Shown here: positions 1 through 6,547 of the stretch, in pieces | Position numbering within the stretch: position 1 is the stretch's first letter | How the letters are laid out: every line of letters begins with the position of its first letter | Position numbers and translations under genes: made by a program | Notes under the pieces: model-generated | What the model was told of the DNA's origin: nothing | Seen by the model: the letters and a program-made list of their open reading frames with translations, nothing else | Database searches by the model: none | NCBI GenBank assembly: GCA_009699665.1 | Contig: WLNS01000028.1 | Span: 1 to 13,332, forward strand | DNA from: Actinomycetota bacterium | Lineage (GTDB): Bacteria > Actinomycetota > Actinomycetes > Actinomycetales > Microbacteriaceae | DNA length: 13,332 bases | Direction: 5' to 3'

Positions 1-64
1 CATTCTCCGCGGAATGACAAAGTAGGTTCGACGGACTCCCCTATTCATTGCACGAGTGGCGTGC

Positions 65-70
65 CATAGT
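65..70 (+). promoter_or_regulatory. candidate -10 box for small membrane protein
   Basis: CATAGT lies 5 nt before the ATG at 76. It matches the actinobacterial -10 pattern at the second and last positions, and its distance fits leaderless initiation, as seen for several other genes here. No convincing -35 is visible. Bases 1-64 hold nothing else I can support. Confidence 0.25.
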
Positions 71-75
71 GGGAC

Positions 76-420
76 ATGGCTAAAAAGAGACCATCAGTGC
101 GGGCGGCGTGGGTTTTTGCCATCGTCGGATTTGTCACGACTCCGCTTTTGCTTTTTTTCGAAGTGACGTCGCTGTTTTTGGTCGCCATGATTCTTTACGA
201 ATCGTCAAATCCTGTAATCGTCAAGGTGCTCTTTGTCATTGGCGTTATTGGCATCGCCGCCCTAGCCCTGCTCTTGCCGCTTTTCGCGGTTTTTTCAGAA
301 AAGGCGATTGGCGCCCGAGTGATTGCGGCCATTTCAATTGCCGGTTGGCTCGTCGCTCAGCTCTACTACCTAGGAATGGCCACTGGCCTCTGCAGCTTCC
401 AGGGTTGCTTCCCCGCCTAA
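76..420 (+). CDS. small integral membrane protein, function unknown
   Basis: This 114-aa protein is almost entirely hydrophobic. A basic N-terminus (KKR) is followed by membrane segments at about residues 11-41 (long, possibly two passes), 49-72 and 81-103. Cys106 and Cys111 sit in the short C-terminal tail and could pair outside the membrane. It ends 78 bp before the permease gene on the same strand, so cotranscription is possible but not shown. I do not recognise a family, and the size and layout fit the many short actinobacterial DUF membrane proteins. The start is the only ATG that keeps the basic leader. No Shine-Dalgarno sequence is evident, which would suit leaderless translation from the -10-like box at 65-70. 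Confidence 0.7.
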   Translation: MAKKRPSVRAAWVFAIVGFVTTPLLLFFEVTSLFLVAMILYESSNPVIVKVLFVIGVIGIAALALLLPLFAVFSEKAIGARVIAAISIAGWLVAQLYYLGMATGLCSFQGCFPA

Positions 421-498
421 GCAGTCGGATCACGTGACTTCGCACGCTACGAATACCCCAATCGGTCGAATGGTCTCCGTAGAAAGCGAGCACTATTC

Positions 499-1812
499 AT
501 GAGCTCCGCCACCCCCGTTCCTGCACGCAAAGTAGGCCTGCTCTCTGCCAGCGCACTGGGGGTTGGCGGCATGATGGGTGCTGGTCTCTACACACTTCTC
601 GGGTTAGCTGCCACCACCACGGGGCCATGGTTGCCGATGGCTTTTCTTATTGCGGGGTTTGCTGCCGTTTTTTCTGTTTACTCCTACGCAAAAATGGGAG
701 CCGCGTTTCCCAGCAGTGGCGGCCCGGCGAACTTCATTCTTAAGCAGTTTGGTCATTCCATCGTCTCGGGTGGTGTGAATGTTTTTCAGTACATCTCTTA
801 CCTGATTGCGACTGCCCTCTACGCCGCTGGCTTCTCTGAGTATGTGGGCGCGTTGTTTGGCACCACGTTTCCCGGTTGGACATCCCGCCTGATTGGCCCC
901 GCCGTGATCGTCGTGTTTGCGGCAATTAATGTTTTGGGGTCTCAGCTCGTTGGTAAGGCCGAGACATACATTGTTGCCGTCGAGCTAGTGATTCTTGTGG
1001 GCTTCATGGTCTTTGGTTTTTTCAGAGCAGATTTCAGTAACATCACGGTGGCAAGTTCCGCCGGTGTGAGTTTCATCGGGATCCTCACGGCCTCAGGATT
1101 GCTTTACGTCACCTACCAAGGATTTGGTGTGGTCGCCAATGCTTCTGGCGCCATGGCCCGTCCCAAAAAAGAATTGCCTCGGGCCATGTTCATCGGGCTG
1201 GCGATTGTTGCGGCCATTTATCTCACGGTGAGCACGCTCGTTGTTTTGCTTCTCCCTCAAGCCCAAATATTGGCAGATTCGGGCCATGTACTTGCCGATG
1301 CTGGTCAAGCGGTTTTGGGGCGACTGGGCTTTGTGCTTGTCTCCGGTGCCGCCATATTGGCCACTGCCTCGGCCGTCAACGCGACCATCTTTGCCGCCTC
1401 TAACATCGGTGGATTTCTTGCTCAACAGAAACAGTTGCCACAAGCGTTCCAGCGCAAGCTGGCCGGCAAGATTCCCGTTTCTCTCATCATCTCTGCTGTC
1501 GTAATTATTGTGCTCGTCGCTTTCTTCCCCCTTTCCGCTGTGGGACAAATGACGAGCCTGGCATTCCTCTTTGTCTATGCCATCGTGAGCTTGGGACACC
1601 TGAAGCTAAGAGCCCAAACCGGTGCGCGCGCGTGGCCGCTCGTAACCGCGATAGTCATTAACGCGGTGATGTTCGTGGCGCTGCTCATCGATGCCATCCG
1701 TACAGGGCCAGCCGCGTCATGGATTGTGTTGATCGTGGCGTTGCTGGGTAGCTTCGCCTACGCCTGGATTCGTTCGCGACGGGCACAGCTCGCGCCACCC
1801 GACCCGGAGTAA
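499..1812 (+). CDS. APC superfamily amino-acid permease
   Basis: This 437-aa polytopic protein has about 12 predicted membrane helices, the usual size and topology of the amino acid-polyamine-organocation (APC) superfamily. The first helix carries the small-residue motif GGMMGAGLY (residues 23-31). This corresponds to the unwound part of TM1 that binds the substrate's amino and carboxyl groups in APC transporters. The second helix is followed by the conserved YAKMGAAFPSSGGP region, typical of this family. The protein probably imports an amino acid or related amine by ion symport or exchange, but the substrate cannot be told from sequence. It ends convergently 58 bp from the LON-domain gene. 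Codon third positions look more T-rich here and in the preceding gene than in the rest of the window. The ribosome-binding site is weak (AGAAAG about 12 nt upstream). Confidence 0.88.
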   Translation: MSSATPVPARKVGLLSASALGVGGMMGAGLYTLLGLAATTTGPWLPMAFLIAGFAAVFSVYSYAKMGAAFPSSGGPANFILKQFGHSIVSGGVNVFQYISYLIATALYAAGFSEYVGALFGTTFPGWTSRLIGPAVIVVFAAINVLGSQLVGKAETYIVAVELVILVGFMVFGFFRADFSNITVASSAGVSFIGILTASGLLYVTYQGFGVVANASGAMARPKKELPRAMFIGLAIVAAIYLTVSTLVVLLLPQAQILADSGHVLADAGQAVLGRLGFVLVSGAAILATASAVNATIFAASNIGGFLAQQKQLPQAFQRKLAGKIPVSLIISAVVIIVLVAFFPLSAVGQMTSLAFLFVYAIVSLGHLKLRAQTGARAWPLVTAIVINAVMFVALLIDAIRTGPAASWIVLIVALLGSFAYAWIRSRRAQLAPPDPE

Positions 1813-1870
1813 CGGCGAGGCTTCTGCAACGGGCAGTTTGTTCGCGATAAAAATCCGTCAGGTTGATAGC

Positions 1871-2521
1871 CTACGAAGTCTCCGGCGGCCCAAGCGGGTC
1901 ACTGTCGTCGGTTGCCAAGAAGGCGCGCAGGGTGTCGTCGGCCGTGGCAACAATGGCGTAGGTCTGAGCAATAAGTTGCTCGGCCGACTGCGAGCTGAGC
2001 AAATCGAATCGATCGAGTTCGCCGATCGGGAGGGCGCCGGCCAACTGCCAACACGCGTCCATCGGGTCGTCGCTCAATTCGATGTCGGCACCGTACTGGA
2101 GTTCACCAAACTCACTCGCGAAGGCGAGGAGTTTGCGAACCTGTGATTCGAGATGAACGCGCGACGGCATCAGGCTGTCATCCCAGACCAAATCGGGAAT
2201 CAGGTCGATGTCGGCAATGGGGTAGGGATCATCGGGCAACCAGGAGTTGACGCTAAACCTCTGCGACCCAAACGACTCGAGCCCCAGGAATTCGCCGGTG
2301 GCGCCGATCTCGGTGACCTGTGCAATGGTGCCGATTGACATGCGGCCTTCGCCGCCGCCTACTTCTAATCCGCGCGCGATGCCCACCACGCCGAACTCGG
2401 GCTTTTCAGCGCCCATCAGGTCGCCGAGCAGTTTGAGATAGCGCTCTTCAAAAATGCGCAGGTTCAGCGGCATGGCTGGCATCAACAGCGAGCCGAGCGG
2501 GAACATGGGCATGGTGGTCAT
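1871..2521 (-). CDS. stand-alone LON substrate-binding domain protein
   Basis: This 216-aa protein starts with MTTMPMFPLGS and continues with MPLNLRIFEERYLKLL, then a FGVVGIARG strand and an IGTIAQVTEI strand. That is the hallmark order of the LON substrate-binding (N-terminal, PF02190) domain. There is no AAA+ or protease domain, so it is a single-domain homologue rather than Lon itself. Such proteins are widespread in bacteria and their role is unproven; peptide or protein binding is an inference from Lon. I chose the ATG at 2521, which lies 4 nt after the DUF427 stop. An in-frame start at 2728 would overlap DUF427 by about 200 nt and add an atypical leader. It is the last gene of the cupin-DUF427-LON operon. 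Confidence 0.85.
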   Translation of the reverse strand: MTTMPMFPLGSLLMPAMPLNLRIFEERYLKLLGDLMGAEKPEFGVVGIARGLEVGGGEGRMSIGTIAQVTEIGATGEFLGLESFGSQRFSVNSWLPDDPYPIADIDLIPDLVWDDSLMPSRVHLESQVRKLLAFASEFGELQYGADIELSDDPMDACWQLAGALPIGELDRFDLLSSQSAEQLIAQTYAIVATADDTLRAFLATDDSDPLGPPETS

Positions 2522-2525
2522 CGCA

Positions 2526-3002
2526 CTACCAGCCCATGGTTCCGGGGGCGCCTTTGAAGGGTCCGGAGATGTTGCTCGTGATCCAGCCGCCGTAGAAGTC
2601 GCCTTCTTGAGGAGTGACGATTTCGTCTCCGACTCGACATTCGTCGACCCGGCTGGCGTAGAGAGCAACTTTGCCCGCCAACGACTCGAAGCCCTTGGAG
2701 GGGTTCTCATAGGTCCACGCACCGCCACTAATCACACCGCCGGGCGTCACAAGGTCGAAATAGCTCGCCATCCCCTTGAATTCGCAATAGGAGCTACCAC
2801 TCGCGGGGACCAAGACCCCCTCGGCGAAGTCCGCGATGGGCAGGTAATAGGTCGGCGGATGAGATGTTTCCAACACGCGAACGGCACCTCTCGTCGAGAC
2901 CAGCGTCATGCCGTGATGGACGACCGAGATGTTAGCCGTAACGGGCTCCACGCGAGGAGGGCGAGGATAATCCCAGACCGACTCTTTCTGTGATTCAGGC
3001 AC
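2526..3002 (-). CDS. DUF427 family protein
   Basis: This 158-aa protein shows the DUF427 (PF04248) landmarks: ETSHPPTYYLP (residues 45-55), SYCEFKG (71-77), AWTYENP (95-101) and FYGGWIT (136-142). It covers one complete DUF427 domain. The family is common in actinobacteria and has no established biochemical role. The start is GTG at 3002, 8 nt after the stop of the upstream cupin gene; no strong Shine-Dalgarno is visible. The stop is 4 nt before the LON-domain gene. This spacing makes a three-gene transcription unit very likely. No signal peptide or membrane segment is seen, so it should be cytoplasmic. Confidence 0.88.
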   Translation of the reverse strand: MPESQKESVWDYPRPPRVEPVTANISVVHHGMTLVSTRGAVRVLETSHPPTYYLPIADFAEGVLVPASGSSYCEFKGMASYFDLVTPGGVISGGAWTYENPSKGFESLAGKVALYASRVDECRVGDEIVTPQEGDFYGGWITSNISGPFKGAPGTMGW

Positions 3003-3010
3003 TCGATGCG

Positions 3011-3439
3011 TTACCAGGGCATGGCGCGGTCAAAATCGACCGCCGCGTCCGTGGGATTCTCGGGCAGATCAGTACCTCCCGAGCGAACGCAAATCCACTG
3101 CAACTCCTTCGCCTCGCTCGGATCGCAGCGCCACGTGATCCAGGTCTCGGGACTGACGCGCACAACGGACCCGGCAACAACATCCACCACGTCATCGTTG
3201 AGTCCCATTTGACCCTTACCGGCCAAGAAGATGTAGAGCTCTTCGGTGGCGGAATGCTTGTGCCAGTATCCACACTCTTCGCCGGCGACGAGGGAGTTCA
3301 CCGTCATGCCGATGTACTGCATGTCCATCTCGTGATCGACTACTCGGCGTCCTTCGCGAAGAGGGAAAACATCAAAACCACCGACGTGGCTGCGCCAGGC
3401 GTCAGGAGCACCAACATTGAGAACTTCGTATCCAGTCAT
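3011..3439 (-). CDS. cupin domain protein (paralogue 1)
   Basis: This 142-aa single-domain cupin contains the first cupin motif G-Y-W-H-K-H with His60, His62 and Glu67, followed six residues later by Gly74. These are the usual metal ligands. The second motif (AGSVVRVSPETWITW) lacks the histidine normally found there, so metal binding may be incomplete or altered. The start at MTGYEVLNVGAPD gives exactly the length of the paralogue at 4315-4743. It also places the ATG 6 nt after a TACGCT -10 box. The longer in-frame start at 3487 is rejected for these reasons. It heads the cupin-DUF427-LON operon. Cupins of this kind bind or convert small molecules; the substrate is unknown. The conserved C-terminus is DRxMxW. 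Confidence 0.85.
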   Translation of the reverse strand: MTGYEVLNVGAPDAWRSHVGGFDVFPLREGRRVVDHEMDMQYIGMTVNSLVAGEECGYWHKHSATEELYIFLAGKGQMGLNDDVVDVVAGSVVRVSPETWITWRCDPSEAKELQWICVRSGGTDLPENPTDAAVDFDRAMPW

Positions 3440-3445
3440 AGACCT

Positions 3446-3451
3446 AGCGTA
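3446..3451 (-). promoter_or_regulatory. -10 box of the cupin-DUF427-LON operon
   Basis: Read on the minus strand, TACGCT is followed by 6 nt and then the ATG at 3439. TTGGAC sits 17 nt further upstream (3469-3474) as a partial -35. The geometry predicts transcription starting at the A of the start codon, giving a leaderless message. Confidence 0.5.
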
Positions 3452-3498
3452 GGGACGGACCCCCCAAAGTCCAACGCCACGCCCCACCCGGTGCGCTC

Positions 3499-3504
3499 CA
3501 TAAT
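3499..3504 (+). promoter_or_regulatory. -10 box of the DUF4287 gene
   Basis: CATAAT is followed by exactly 6 nt and then the ATG at 3511. This differs from the TATAAT consensus at one position and predicts a leaderless message. It lies in the 71-bp divergent region shared with the cupin operon promoter. No clear -35 is visible. Confidence 0.5.
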
Positions 3505-3510
3505 TGTCGT

Positions 3511-3717
3511 ATGACTGAGAAAGTTACCGGCCCCGCGTCCTACTTCCCGTCGATTGAGAAGAAGTACGGCAAACCCATCGACCACTGGATGACACAGCTC
3601 GACGCCGTCCGCGACGAGACCCACATGACGCAGGTCGCCTACCTCAAAGACACGCATGAGATGGGTCACGGGCACGCCAACGCCATCGTGCACGTGTATC
3701 GGCACAACGGGCTCTAG
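3511..3717 (+). CDS. DUF4287 domain protein
   Basis: This 68-aa soluble protein opens with the DUF4287 signature SYFPSIEKKYGKPIDHW (residues 10-26) and ends with the matching MGHGHANAIV block (51-60). It is thus one complete domain of the family, which has no established function. The His-rich end (H38, H49, H53, H55, H61, H65) is notable, but metal binding is only a guess. It is transcribed divergently from the cupin operon across 71 bp that carry a -10 box for each direction. It is followed 77 bp later by a lipoprotein gene that has its own -10 box. Confidence 0.85.
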   Translation: MTEKVTGPASYFPSIEKKYGKPIDHWMTQLDAVRDETHMTQVAYLKDTHEMGHGHANAIVHVYRHNGL

Positions 3718-3782
3718 TCGCAGCAGACGCGGGTCGAGTAAAGCCGTCTTCTCAGGGCTTCACGCCGAGGGGCCTAACTAAG

Positions 3783-3788
3783 TAAAGT
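3783..3788 (+). promoter_or_regulatory. -10 box of the small lipoprotein gene
   Basis: TAAAGT is followed by 6 nt and then the ATG at 3795. TTCACG at 3759-3764 is a four-of-six match to the -35 consensus with an 18-nt spacer. The geometry again predicts leaderless transcription. Confidence 0.5.
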
Positions 3789-3794
3789 TGTGGC

Positions 3795-4280
3795 ATGACG
3801 ACACAACGACTCCGACGTTTTTCTGCGGCAGCCGCTCTCGCCCTCGTGTTGGGCGTGGCGCTCTCCGCGTGTGGCACGGTAAGAGAAAACGTCGGCGAAC
3901 GCAATGCCGCCAATCTCGACACCTTCATGTGCATCAGCAACTACTCCGGCCAAAAGGTTGTGGTCTCCAAGAAAGCTCGAGTCGACAGCAGCTCCGTCAC
4001 GATGCAATCAGGGGATGTATTCTGCCAGGACTCGGCGGGTGGAATCATCATGAGCGACGAATCGGTCTACATCACCTTTGTCGACCGCAACCCCGTGCCC
4101 CAGGAATCAATTACGTGGGGAAATCCCTGGATCGGCCAGCCGTACATTGGCATCAACGGTCAGGAATACGGACTTCGAGAGGACCAGAGCGGCAACGTGA
4201 CCGTGAGCGACCTCAACTACACAATTAAGCGCTCTCTCGACACCGACTTCAAGGTGCTCAGCCTGTCGCTCCTGCCTTAG
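3795..4280 (+). CDS. small secreted lipoprotein, function unknown
   Basis: This 161-aa protein has a typical lipoprotein signal. A basic n-region (RLRR) and a hydrophobic stretch at residues 10-22 lead to the lipobox LSAC with Cys26 as the expected lipidation site. The mature part of about 135 residues has no recognised domain. It is polar, with probable beta-strand character (for example QKVVVSKKARV, ESVYITFVDR), and has Cys46 and Cys77 that could form a disulfide outside the membrane. It should be anchored to the outer face of the cytoplasmic membrane. It ends 34 bp from the convergent second cupin gene and carries its own promoter, so it is probably a single-gene unit. Confidence 0.8.
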   Translation: MTTQRLRRFSAAAALALVLGVALSACGTVRENVGERNAANLDTFMCISNYSGQKVVVSKKARVDSSSVTMQSGDVFCQDSAGGIIMSDESVYITFVDRNPVPQESITWGNPWIGQPYIGINGQEYGLREDQSGNVTVSDLNYTIKRSLDTDFKVLSLSLLP

Positions 4281-4314
4281 TCACCATGCGAGGGCCGCGG
4301 CTGCCGAGGGCTAA

Positions 4315-4743
4315 CTACCAGAGCATCCCGCGGTCCATGTCGCGCGTGGCATCGTTGGGAAACTCGGGCAGCTCGGTGCTTCCCGCGCGAATGCACAGCC
4401 AGCGCAGCTGTCCGGGGCTATCCGGGCGAGCGCGCCACGTGCGCATCACGTTCTGACCAACACGCACCACGGATCCAGCCTCAACCTCGACGAGATCATC
4501 GCCGAGGCCCATCTGTCCGCGTCCCGCGATGAACACGTAAATCTCTTCGACGTCGGAATGGTCGTGCCAGTAGCCCGCTTCTTCACCGGGTTCGAGGGCG
4601 TTTACCGTCAAGCCAATGTATTGGTTCTTCATTTCGTGGTCGACCACACGGCGGCCGTCGCGCGAGGTATCCGGGCGGAATCCGCCAAAATAGTCGCGCC
4701 ACTGGTCCGGAGCTCCAACATTGATTACTTCGTAATGTGCCAT
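4315..4743 (-). CDS. cupin domain protein (paralogue 2)
   Basis: This 142-aa cupin aligns without gaps over its full length with the cupin at 3011-3439; my hand count gives about 85 identical positions of 142. His60, His62 and Glu67 of the first cupin motif are conserved (GYWHDHSDVEE). As in the paralogue, the histidine of the second motif is missing (AGSVVRVGQNVMRTW). I chose MAHYEVINVGAPD as the start because it matches the paralogue exactly; an in-frame ATG four codons upstream (4755) is possible. Unlike paralogue 1 it is not in an operon with DUF427 and LON. Its upstream region contains a 15-bp perfect palindrome that could regulate it. Confidence 0.85.
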   Translation of the reverse strand: MAHYEVINVGAPDQWRDYFGGFRPDTSRDGRRVVDHEMKNQYIGLTVNALEPGEEAGYWHDHSDVEEIYVFIAGRGQMGLGDDLVEVEAGSVVRVGQNVMRTWRARPDSPGQLRWLCIRAGSTELPEFPNDATRDMDRGMLW

Positions 4744-4745
4744 AG

Positions 4746-4760
4746 GACTCATCATGAGTC
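4746..4760. promoter_or_regulatory. perfect 7-1-7 palindrome, candidate operator
   Basis: GACTCAT-C-ATGAGTC is a perfect inverted repeat immediately upstream of the cupin ATG at 4743, overlapping where its promoter must lie. A further GACTCA half-site occurs at 4857-4862. Its size and symmetry fit a dimeric helix-turn-helix repressor site. The cognate regulator is unknown. Confidence 0.35.
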
Positions 4761-4789
4761 AGACCACCGCGTAAGGCAATAGGCGGGCG

Positions 4790-4816
4790 CACGTGTCATC
4801 ACGTGGTGCTCAGCAC
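4790..4816. promoter_or_regulatory. paired CACGTG sites plus GTGCT-C-AGCAC palindrome
   Basis: Two CACGTG hexamers (4790-4795 and 4800-4805) are spaced exactly 10 bp apart, one helical turn. They are followed at once by the perfect inverted repeat GTGCTCAGCAC (4806-4816). A -10-like TAAACT lies just downstream at 4831-4836. The cluster is a candidate regulatory element for the ABC-F gene or for both divergent genes. Confidence 0.3.
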
Positions 4817-4894
4817 TGTATTGCTCGGCTTAAACTAGGGGTAGCGACTTTATTCAGACTCACGGCCCTCCGTGCGCGCCCACAGAATCGGACA

Positions 4895-6499
4895 ATGCCC
4901 GTGCTCAACGTCAAAGACCTTGAGCTGCGCGTGGGTGCGCGAGTGCTGATGTCAGACGTGTCTTTTCGCGTCTCGAACGGCGACAAGATCGGCCTCGTCG
5001 GCCGCAACGGCGCCGGCAAGACGACACTCACCAAGACGCTCGCCGGTGACCTTGTCGCCGCGGGGGGAACCATCGAAGTGGGCGGCGAAATCGGCTACCT
5101 GCCTCAAGACCCGCGCTCAGGCGATCCCGAAGAACTCGCGCGAACACGCATTCTGAACGCCCGCGGTCTGGGTGAACTGGTGAAGGGCATGGCCGAGAAC
5201 AGCCTGCTGATGGGTGACCCGGACGAAGACGTGGCCGCCGAGGCCATGCGCAAATATGGCACCCTCTCGGATCGCTTCGATGCCCTGGGCGGTTACGCTG
5301 CCGAGGCAGAGGCCGCAGCGATTGCCTCAAACCTCAAGCTGCCCGATCGCATTCTCGACCAGCCGCTCAACACCCTCTCGGGTGGTCAGCGCCGGCGCAT
5401 CGAGCTGGCCCGCATCCTGTTTTCGGGTGCCGACACCATGCTGCTCGACGAACCGACGAACCACCTCGACGCCGACTCGGTCACCTGGCTGCGTGACTTT
5501 CTCAAGGGTTATCAGGGCGGCCTGATCGTGATTAGTCACGACGTGGAGATCGTGGGTGAGACCGTAAACCGCGTCTTCTATCTGGATGCCAACCGCCAGG
5601 TCATCGACATCTACAACATGAACTGGAAGAACTACCAGAAGCAACGCGAGCAGGATGAGCAGCGCCGCAAGCGCGAGCGCGCCAACGCCGAACAGAAAGC
5701 CACGACACTGCAGACCCAGGCGGCCAAGATGGGGGCGCGCGCCTCGGGTGCCGTGGCGGCCAAACAGATGGCGCGTCGCGCCGAGACACTGCTGGCGGGA
5801 CTCGACGAGGTGCGCCAAAGCGACAAGGTGGCCAAACTGCGTTTTCCCGACCCCGCGCCCTGCGGCAAAACTCCCCTCATGGCCACCGACCTCTCGCGGT
5901 CTTATGGATCACTCGAGATCTTTACCGCGGTTGACCTTGCCATTGACCGCGGTTCGCGCGTGGTGATTCTGGGCTTCAACGGTGCCGGCAAGACCACGCT
6001 GCTGCGCATCCTGGCCGGCGTTGACCAGCCCGATACGGGCGAAGTCATCGAGGGTCATGGCCTCAAGGTGGGCTACTACGCCCAGGAGCACGAGACACTG
6101 CGCGTGCAGGATTCGGTGTTGCAGAACATGGTGTCGGCCGCCGCACACATGACCGAGACCGAGTGTCGCAAGGTGCTGGGGTCGTTCCTGTTCAGCGGGG
6201 ATGACGTGCTCAAGCCCGCGGGCGTGCTCTCGGGAGGCGAAAAGACGCGCCTGGCGCTGGCCATGCTCGTGGTCTCGAGCGCAAACGTGCTGCTGCTCGA
6301 CGAGCCCACCAACAACCTCGATCCCGTCTCGCGCGAGGAAATTCTCGGCGCACTGGCCAGCTACAAGGGTTCTGTCGTTCTCGTCTCACACGACCCCGGC
6401 GCCGTGGAGGCCCTTAACCCCGAGCGCGTGTTGATTCTGCCCGACGGCGTCGAAGACCACTGGAACAAGGACTACGCCGAACTCGTTGAGCTGGCTTAG
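4895..6499 (+). CDS. ABC-F family ATPase (Rv1473-like)
   Basis: This 534-aa protein has two ABC ATPase domains in tandem and no membrane segments, which defines the ABC-F class that acts on ribosomes. Domain 1 has Walker A GRNGAGKTT (36-44), signature LSGGQ (161-165) and Walker B with Glu186. Domain 2 has Walker A GFNGAGKTT (360-368), signature LSGGE (445-449) and Glu470. A charged, helical linker at about 245-310 (QREQDEQRRKRERANAEQK) separates them, as expected for the P-site tRNA-interaction motif. From memory, sequence and length closely follow Mycobacterium tuberculosis Rv1473, including the LPDGVEDHW and VELA end. Translation-factor or antibiotic-protection activity is possible; which one cannot be told. 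The longer in-frame start at 4793 is rejected because homology begins at MPVLNVKDLELRVGARVL. Confidence 0.92.
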   Translation: MPVLNVKDLELRVGARVLMSDVSFRVSNGDKIGLVGRNGAGKTTLTKTLAGDLVAAGGTIEVGGEIGYLPQDPRSGDPEELARTRILNARGLGELVKGMAENSLLMGDPDEDVAAEAMRKYGTLSDRFDALGGYAAEAEAAAIASNLKLPDRILDQPLNTLSGGQRRRIELARILFSGADTMLLDEPTNHLDADSVTWLRDFLKGYQGGLIVISHDVEIVGETVNRVFYLDANRQVIDIYNMNWKNYQKQREQDEQRRKRERANAEQKATTLQTQAAKMGARASGAVAAKQMARRAETLLAGLDEVRQSDKVAKLRFPDPAPCGKTPLMATDLSRSYGSLEIFTAVDLAIDRGSRVVILGFNGAGKTTLLRILAGVDQPDTGEVIEGHGLKVGYYAQEHETLRVQDSVLQNMVSAAAHMTETECRKVLGSFLFSGDDVLKPAGVLSGGEKTRLALAMLVVSSANVLLLDEPTNNLDPVSREEILGALASYKGSVVLVSHDPGAVEALNPERVLILPDGVEDHWNKDYAELVELA

Positions 6500-6504
6500 C
6501 CAGC
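6490..6504 (+). terminator. weak hairpin at the end of the ABC-F gene
   Basis: GCTGGC-TTA-GCCAGC is a perfect 6-bp inverted repeat that overlaps the TAG stop at 6497-6499. It is followed by only a short T run (GGTTTCG), so termination would be inefficient and the MarR gene may be partly cotranscribed. Confidence 0.25.
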
Positions 6505-6547
6505 ACCTGGTTTCGCGGTCCGTATCGACAAGACGGATGTTTACTAG

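Noticed and set aside
1813..1870. Possible terminator between the permease and LON-domain genes
   Set aside because: Only a 4-bp CTGC/GCAG stem with a weak T run (GTTTGTT after the stem) could be found.
2522..2728. N-terminal extension of the LON-domain gene
   Set aside because: It would overlap DUF427 in another frame by about 200 nt and add a low-complexity leader; the LON domain begins just after the ATG at 2521.
2454..2993. 179-codon open frame on the plus strand
   Set aside because: It is antisense to DUF427, which has clear family motifs.
3436..3487. Longer N-terminus for the first cupin (start at 3487)
   Set aside because: It reads through the operon promoter and is not shared with the paralogue, which aligns from MTGYEV.
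4793..4894. 34-residue N-terminal extension of the ABC-F protein
   Set aside because: Family homology starts at MPVLNVKDLE; the extension covers the palindromic intergenic region and lacks coding character.
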